Source: a virus. Taken from it: DNA of 64,000 nucleotides. The stretch is from IMG/VR virus record IMGVR_UViG_3300028364_000018, positions 58,488 through 122,487 of that record; one strand, written 5' to 3'. This document shows, piece by piece, positions 60,745 through 64,000 of this stretch. The notes beneath the pieces were generated by a model. The model ran no database searches. It saw only the letters and a program-made list of their open reading frames with translations, and was not told the origin of the DNA. Each line of letters starts with the position of its first letter. The stretch's first letter is position 1. The position numbers and the translations under genes were made by a program.

Positions 60745-62610
60745 CTAACCCATGTAAGGATCTGGAACGTGTTGGATCGGGCTGTCAAAGTGTGTGAGTT
60801 TATTCTGCAACTCGCGTTGCAGGCCCTGATCCGGTACAAGCTGCTCACCCAACATTATCTTACCCAGCACAAACGCGAAGTTTGTGGCATGCAACGTATC
60901 GTCAGGCTGTTCCCCGGACCTTAAGTATCGGAAGGTGGTTGAACCCGTCGCGCTGTTCTCACTCTGAGTACGCGTCATGTTGAGGAAGTAACTTAAAAGG
61001 GTCTTGGCCTCCTCCCACTCATAACAACGAATACGACTTTCCTTTACAGCCATAAACAACTTGGTAATCGCTTCATTGCGGTTCAAGCTGAGTTGGTTGA
61101 ACATGTGGTCACCATGTGGTTCGGCGACCGCCGCACTGTTGGGTCCCACGTAGTTAAAGATAATATGACGGCTGGCGCTCAGAGCGCTGGACTCCCGTAG
61201 CAGCATGTTGTAGGCGGCTCCCGCTCCAAAGTCACTGGCAAGGGCGTTCCCACCCAGTCGTCGGTGATCCGCAAGGATGTGGCCTACAATCTCCCGGTAG
61301 CCCATACCAGAGTAACGGCGCATGTGAATGATATCGAACTTCCCGTCGTTGGTGATACCCAACATAACATGGACAGTATAACTCTCCTTGGTATGGGTAG
61401 CCCGATTGTAGTCCGACCCACCCCAGTCACAACCGCTGACAATATACTTGTAGTAACCCTGTGTTTTAGCCTTCTTCTGTACTACATCCTGTGTCCCAAG
61501 AGTGCAGATGCTGATGAGTTCCTGCTCAGTTAACTCCCGGGCACCCTGCTCGGTTGGTATACCCATAACTTCCTGTAAGAACTTGGGGGTGTCGTACTCG
61601 TTGTAGGCATCCCATATCTCCTTCCACTTGACTGGGTCGATTGTGAAGTCCGGTATGATTATCTGAGGGACGTGCAGGCTAGTATTGTATTGCTCGAACC
61701 GACCCTGCATCTCGTGGACAAAGAAGCCAGAACGCGGGTCCAACCTGACCCCGGTCCAGGGGCAGCACAGCCCCTTCTGCTGAATGGCCGCCATTATCTG
61801 CTTCTGGTTCCCGCAGTCCAGGTAACGAGGAGCCCCGGTCTTCGTCCGACCCGGACACCGGATGTGCCAGGTGCCTCTTGAGCCGTTCTGATAGTTGGAT
61901 TCCAAGAATGTATCAATCGTGAGTGACGTGCCGGCTACCAGAAATACAGGCCAATTACTGGCCTTCATCACCTGCTGAACCTCCGGCCAGAGTCCCCCAT
62001 CAAAGCTCTGGGCCTCGTCGATGCTTAGCCAGTCTGTGGTCTTACCACGAGTCTGCTCGGCGGAGGTATAGGCATACACCAGATCGAACACAGCGCCCGA
62101 TGGGTACTCCTTATAATACTGGTTTTGCTTAAACTCTACGGAGCTGACCTTGATCCGACAGTAGCGTTCGAGCTCCATGACCTTTCGGGCAAAAGTCTCC
62201 AACTGCTTATTATGAGGTGCCAAGTACATCATCCTCTTACCCAGAACATGAGCCACCACCAGCTTGAGAGCTGCCAAGGTCGTGGACTTCGCGGCCTGGC
62301 GCCCCGCCCTAACCACGGTCTTGGAACCGGGTACGACTGATGTCATGCTGAACCCAAAAGGGCGATTGAGTAGTGAGAGGGGTTGGCGTTTGTTGTCCCT
62401 ATCTATTATATAAGCCGGAAACATATAAGGAAAAAGCATTCCCAGATTATAGTTGCAAGCTTCAAGTAGTTTGTTCATACTACGAGCAAGATTACGACCA
62501 CCCCTGGGATCTCGTTCCAACACAGACACGCAGGCACCAAGCCTTGACAGAAGTTGTTGGAACTCCCGGTCGGTCTTCATCCTTTGATATAAATCCCAAT
62601 TCTGGCGCAT
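60745..62610 (-). CDS. Large terminase subunit
   Basis: 621 aa. ATPase: Walker A GRQAAKST (103-110), Walker B LSIDEAQ (Asp198, Glu199), coupling motif VAGTS. Nuclease: GCDWGGSDY (Asp395), LASDFGAG (Asp460), and Asp570-Asp571 before LHATNFA, all in the RNase H-like order. A Cys-rich insert (CGNQKQ ... GLCCPW, about 266-285) lies between the domains. It cuts and pumps DNA into proheads. It is on the opposite strand from all other head genes and has a nuclease-domain paralogue at 15139. Confidence 0.93.
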   Translation of the reverse strand: MRQNWDLYQRMKTDREFQQLLSRLGACVSVLERDPRGGRNLARSMNKLLEACNYNLGMLFPYMFPAYIIDRDNKRQPLSLLNRPFGFSMTSVVPGSKTVVRAGRQAAKSTTLAALKLVVAHVLGKRMMYLAPHNKQLETFARKVMELERYCRIKVSSVEFKQNQYYKEYPSGAVFDLVYAYTSAEQTRGKTTDWLSIDEAQSFDGGLWPEVQQVMKASNWPVFLVAGTSLTIDTFLESNYQNGSRGTWHIRCPGRTKTGAPRYLDCGNQKQIMAAIQQKGLCCPWTGVRLDPRSGFFVHEMQGRFEQYNTSLHVPQIIIPDFTIDPVKWKEIWDAYNEYDTPKFLQEVMGIPTEQGARELTEQELISICTLGTQDVVQKKAKTQGYYKYIVSGCDWGGSDYNRATHTKESYTVHVMLGITNDGKFDIIHMRRYSGMGYREIVGHILADHRRLGGNALASDFGAGAAYNMLLRESSALSASRHIIFNYVGPNSAAVAEPHGDHMFNQLSLNRNEAITKLFMAVKESRIRCYEWEEAKTLLSYFLNMTRTQSENSATGSTTFRYLRSGEQPDDTLHATNFAFVLGKIMLGEQLVPDQGLQRELQNKLTHFDSPIQHVPDPYMG

Positions 62611-62704
62611 AATTTGAATAACTCCGCGAAAAACTTAGTAGAGGAACCGGCAAGTATCTTTCCGGTAGCTCGGCTGTACCTGAACCCTAACATGGATATT
62701 GTTG

Positions 62705-63271
62705 ATGACACAAGCGAAAACCAAACCGAAGATCAAGAAGAAAGCGAACACCCGGAGCTCGACGAGCGCTACAACTAAGACCCAACCCCTTGCGGTGGAG
62801 GACACCAACCAGGAGCTCATCAAGTCCTTGGAACTGGCCTTGGCCCTAGCCCGTGGTGTGAAGTCAGAGGGTCGGGCGAAGTCCGAATCCGAGCAGAGTG
62901 TGATAGAGACCTTACGCCAGCGTCTGGGCGACACCTCCTGCATTCTGCAGGTGAGTGTCCAGCTGTGGGGGCGTGACAAGGAGTTGTTTCACGTAACAGG
63001 ACTCCACGAGCTCCATTCAATCCTGAAAGAAAGTGCACTATCACAGGCACCCCAACGTTTCAACTATACCATACACGATTCGATAATGGGGCCATTGAGC
63101 TCAGATTTTATGGACCTAGTCAACAGCCTGCACAACAAGGAGCATATTTCGGACAACCTACGGGATGATATGGATGCTGTTCGGGACGACCGGGACCTTC
63201 CGGATGTACGGAGTGTAGACAACAGCACACCCTCGGTTATAACCGGGGGCTTGTCTGGGATCGATGATTAA
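62705..63271 (+). CDS. Hypothetical protein, possible packaging partner
   Basis: 188 aa from ATG 62705 (a TTG two codons earlier is possible). Lys/Thr/Ser-rich N-terminus (QAKTKPKIKKKANTRSSTS), a charged helix with SELEQ-type heptads (about 35-75) and an Asp-rich end (DNLRDDMDAVRDDRDLPDV). Divergent from TerL, so a role next to packaging such as small terminase is conceivable, but no HTH is recognised. Confidence 0.5.
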   Translation: MTQAKTKPKIKKKANTRSSTSATTKTQPLAVEDTNQELIKSLELALALARGVKSEGRAKSESEQSVIETLRQRLGDTSCILQVSVQLWGRDKELFHVTGLHELHSILKESALSQAPQRFNYTIHDSIMGPLSSDFMDLVNSLHNKEHISDNLRDDMDAVRDDRDLPDVRSVDNSTPSVITGGLSGIDD

Positions 63272-63275
63272 TTTT

Positions 63276-63288
63276 ACCCAAGTTGGGT
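63276..63288 (+). promoter_or_regulatory. Palindromic operator-like site
   Basis: ACCCAA-G-TTGGGT with flanking TTTT/AAA symmetry, centred at 63282, about 14 bp upstream of the promoter at 63302. The 1-nt centre is too tight for an RNA loop, so a DNA-binding site is more likely. Confidence 0.35.
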
Positions 63289-63301
63289 GTAAATGCGCTG
63301 G

Positions 63302-63331
63302 TTGTCCTCGTACCACCGTATTACCTATATA
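63302..63331 (+). promoter_or_regulatory. Promoter for small gene at 63353
   Basis: TTGTCC (63302-63307), 18-bp spacer, TATATA (63326-63331). Unlike the leaderless type, it leaves a leader with a strong AAGGAG. Confidence 0.55.
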
Positions 63332-63352
63332 GAGGTCAAGGAGTTAAAACCC

Positions 63353-63532
63353 ATGGAAGAAATGAAGAAAGCACTAGAAGAAGCGGTTGTGGCACACGCC
63401 AACAACTCAAGGGGCGTCAGCGCAAATAGCGTCAACGTGTCGCTGGAAGCCATGCACCACTCGCAAGCCGCGCTTAACTGCGTGCAGGCGTACTGCGTCC
63501 TGGTTGAGATCGGACTAAGACAGCGAGAATAG
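63353..63532 (+). CDS. Small hypothetical protein (59 aa)
   Basis: Start at 63353 is chosen because AAGGAG lies 9-10 nt upstream; the longer form from 63293 would run across the promoter. Helical and Ala/Glu-rich (MEEMKKALEEAVVAHANNSR), then SLEAMHHSQAALNCVQAYC. Small helical proteins with this ordering occur widely in phage early regions. Function unknown. Confidence 0.55.
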   Translation: MEEMKKALEEAVVAHANNSRGVSANSVNVSLEAMHHSQAALNCVQAYCVLVEIGLRQRE

Positions 63533-63554
63533 GATCGCAGAAGCGTAAACAACC

Positions 63555-63585
63555 AAAGGGGTGGGCGTGATGCCCTCCCCTTTTT
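63555..63585 (+). terminator. Intrinsic terminator
   Basis: AAAGGGG-T-GGGC (63555-63566) pairs with GCCC-T-CCCCTTT (63572-63583), with a T-T mismatch, loop GTGAT, and T's to 63585. Confidence 0.85.
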
Positions 63586-63600
63586 ATTTGAGGAAATGAT

Positions 63601-64000
63601 ATGAAACTAGTATTAATGTCAGATACACACGGAAAGAGGCCCCTCACTGTCCCCGACGGGGATGTACTGATTCATGCGGGCGACCTGTCTATGATGGGTA
63701 CCCTAGGTCAACTGCAGTCATCCATCAGATGGCTGGACAGCCTTCCACACAAACACAAGATTGTAATTGCCGGGAACCACGACTGGTTATTCCAGAAGGC
63801 TCCGAGCGTAGCCCGACAGTTGTTTGACCGGACAAGTATAACCTACCTTCAGGACGAGCAGGTGGATATAGATAGGGTGTTGTTCTACGGCAGCCCATGG
63901 CAGCCAGAGTTCTGTAACTGGGCGTTTAACCTACCGAGAGGTGGGGAAGGCCTGAGACGTAAGTGGGATGCCATCCCAAATGACGCGGACGTGGTGATCA
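63601..64000 (+). CDS. Metallophosphoesterase, 3' end outside window
   Basis: The frame is open from ATG 63601 to the window end (133 codons seen), behind GAGGAAATGAT. Calcineurin-type motifs appear in order: MSDTHG, HAGDLS, GNHDW, then YGSPWQPEFCNWAF, the last typical of the MPPED/UPF0046-like branch. The C-terminal GHxH motif would lie beyond the window. Second phosphoesterase in the window, not close to the one at 9863. Probably cleaves phosphodiesters of small nucleotides or DNA; substrate unknown. Confidence 0.8.
   Translation, partial: MKLVLMSDTHGKRPLTVPDGDVLIHAGDLSMMGTLGQLQSSIRWLDSLPHKHKIVIAGNHDWLFQKAPSVARQLFDRTSITYLQDEQVDIDRVLFYGSPWQPEFCNWAFNLPRGGEGLRRKWDAIPNDADVVI

Noticed and set aside
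62692-62778. 28-codon acidic ORF overlapping the start of the gene at 62705
   Set aside because: Very short, no ribosome-binding site, lies within a better frame.
1-64000. CRISPR arrays, IS elements, integrases, tRNA genes
   Set aside because: No spaced direct repeats of CRISPR type, no transposase or integrase motifs and no cloverleaf with T-loop signature noticed on either strand.

Overview
The window is part of a large contractile-tailed (myovirus-type) phage genome, probably a jumbo or near-jumbo phage of a Gram-negative host. Evidence for this: a tail sheath, tail tube, tape measure, gp25/gpJ-type baseplate genes, an HK97-type capsid gene, a large terminase, and six small lipoproteins with Gram-negative-style lipoboxes. 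No host housekeeping genes, rRNA or tRNA were seen. Genes are tightly packed, often with ATGA, TAATG or TGATG overlaps. All are on the + strand except an 819-aa protein and the large terminase.

Layout. 1-9.9 kb is an accessory and host-interaction region: a sulfotransferase fragment, a DUF4376-like protein, two copies of a [lipoprotein + subtilisin-like protease] pair, more lipoproteins, modular tail-fibre-like proteins (one AT-rich with lectin-like domains), spanin/holin-like and DUF1353 proteins. 9.9-13.7 kb holds an HTH-metallophosphoesterase and the C-terminal half of an RNA polymerase beta' subunit, interrupted in its trigger loop by a mini-intein. 13.7-28.7 kb is a head region: proteins sharing an N-terminal peptide tag, a stand-alone copy of the terminase nuclease domain, a prohead protease, scaffold-like proteins, a decoration-like protein and the major capsid protein, closed by a strong terminator. 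28.7-55.2 kb is neck, tail and baseplate: connector-like genes, sheath, tube, spike, a tail-chaperone pair with a -1 frameshift signal, tape measure, hub, a Cys-repeat protein, a divergent sigma factor, wedge genes and a YadA-like tail fibre. 55.2-64 kb holds the 819-aa reverse gene, a candidate ~470-nt highly structured RNA, small acidic or basic proteins, the reverse-strand TerL and a second metallophosphoesterase that runs off the end.

How it fits together. The beta' fragment plus sigma-like protein imply the phage makes or modifies its own multisubunit transcription machinery. The rest of that polymerase (beta and the catalytic N-terminal half of beta') is not in the window. Many promoters place the -10 box only 6-9 nt before the start codon, which implies leaderless mRNAs. 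The shared N-terminal tag on otherwise unrelated glycine-rich proteins in the head region looks like a capsid-targeting peptide, possibly trimmed by the prohead protease. All functional assignments are from reading the sequence; no database search was possible.
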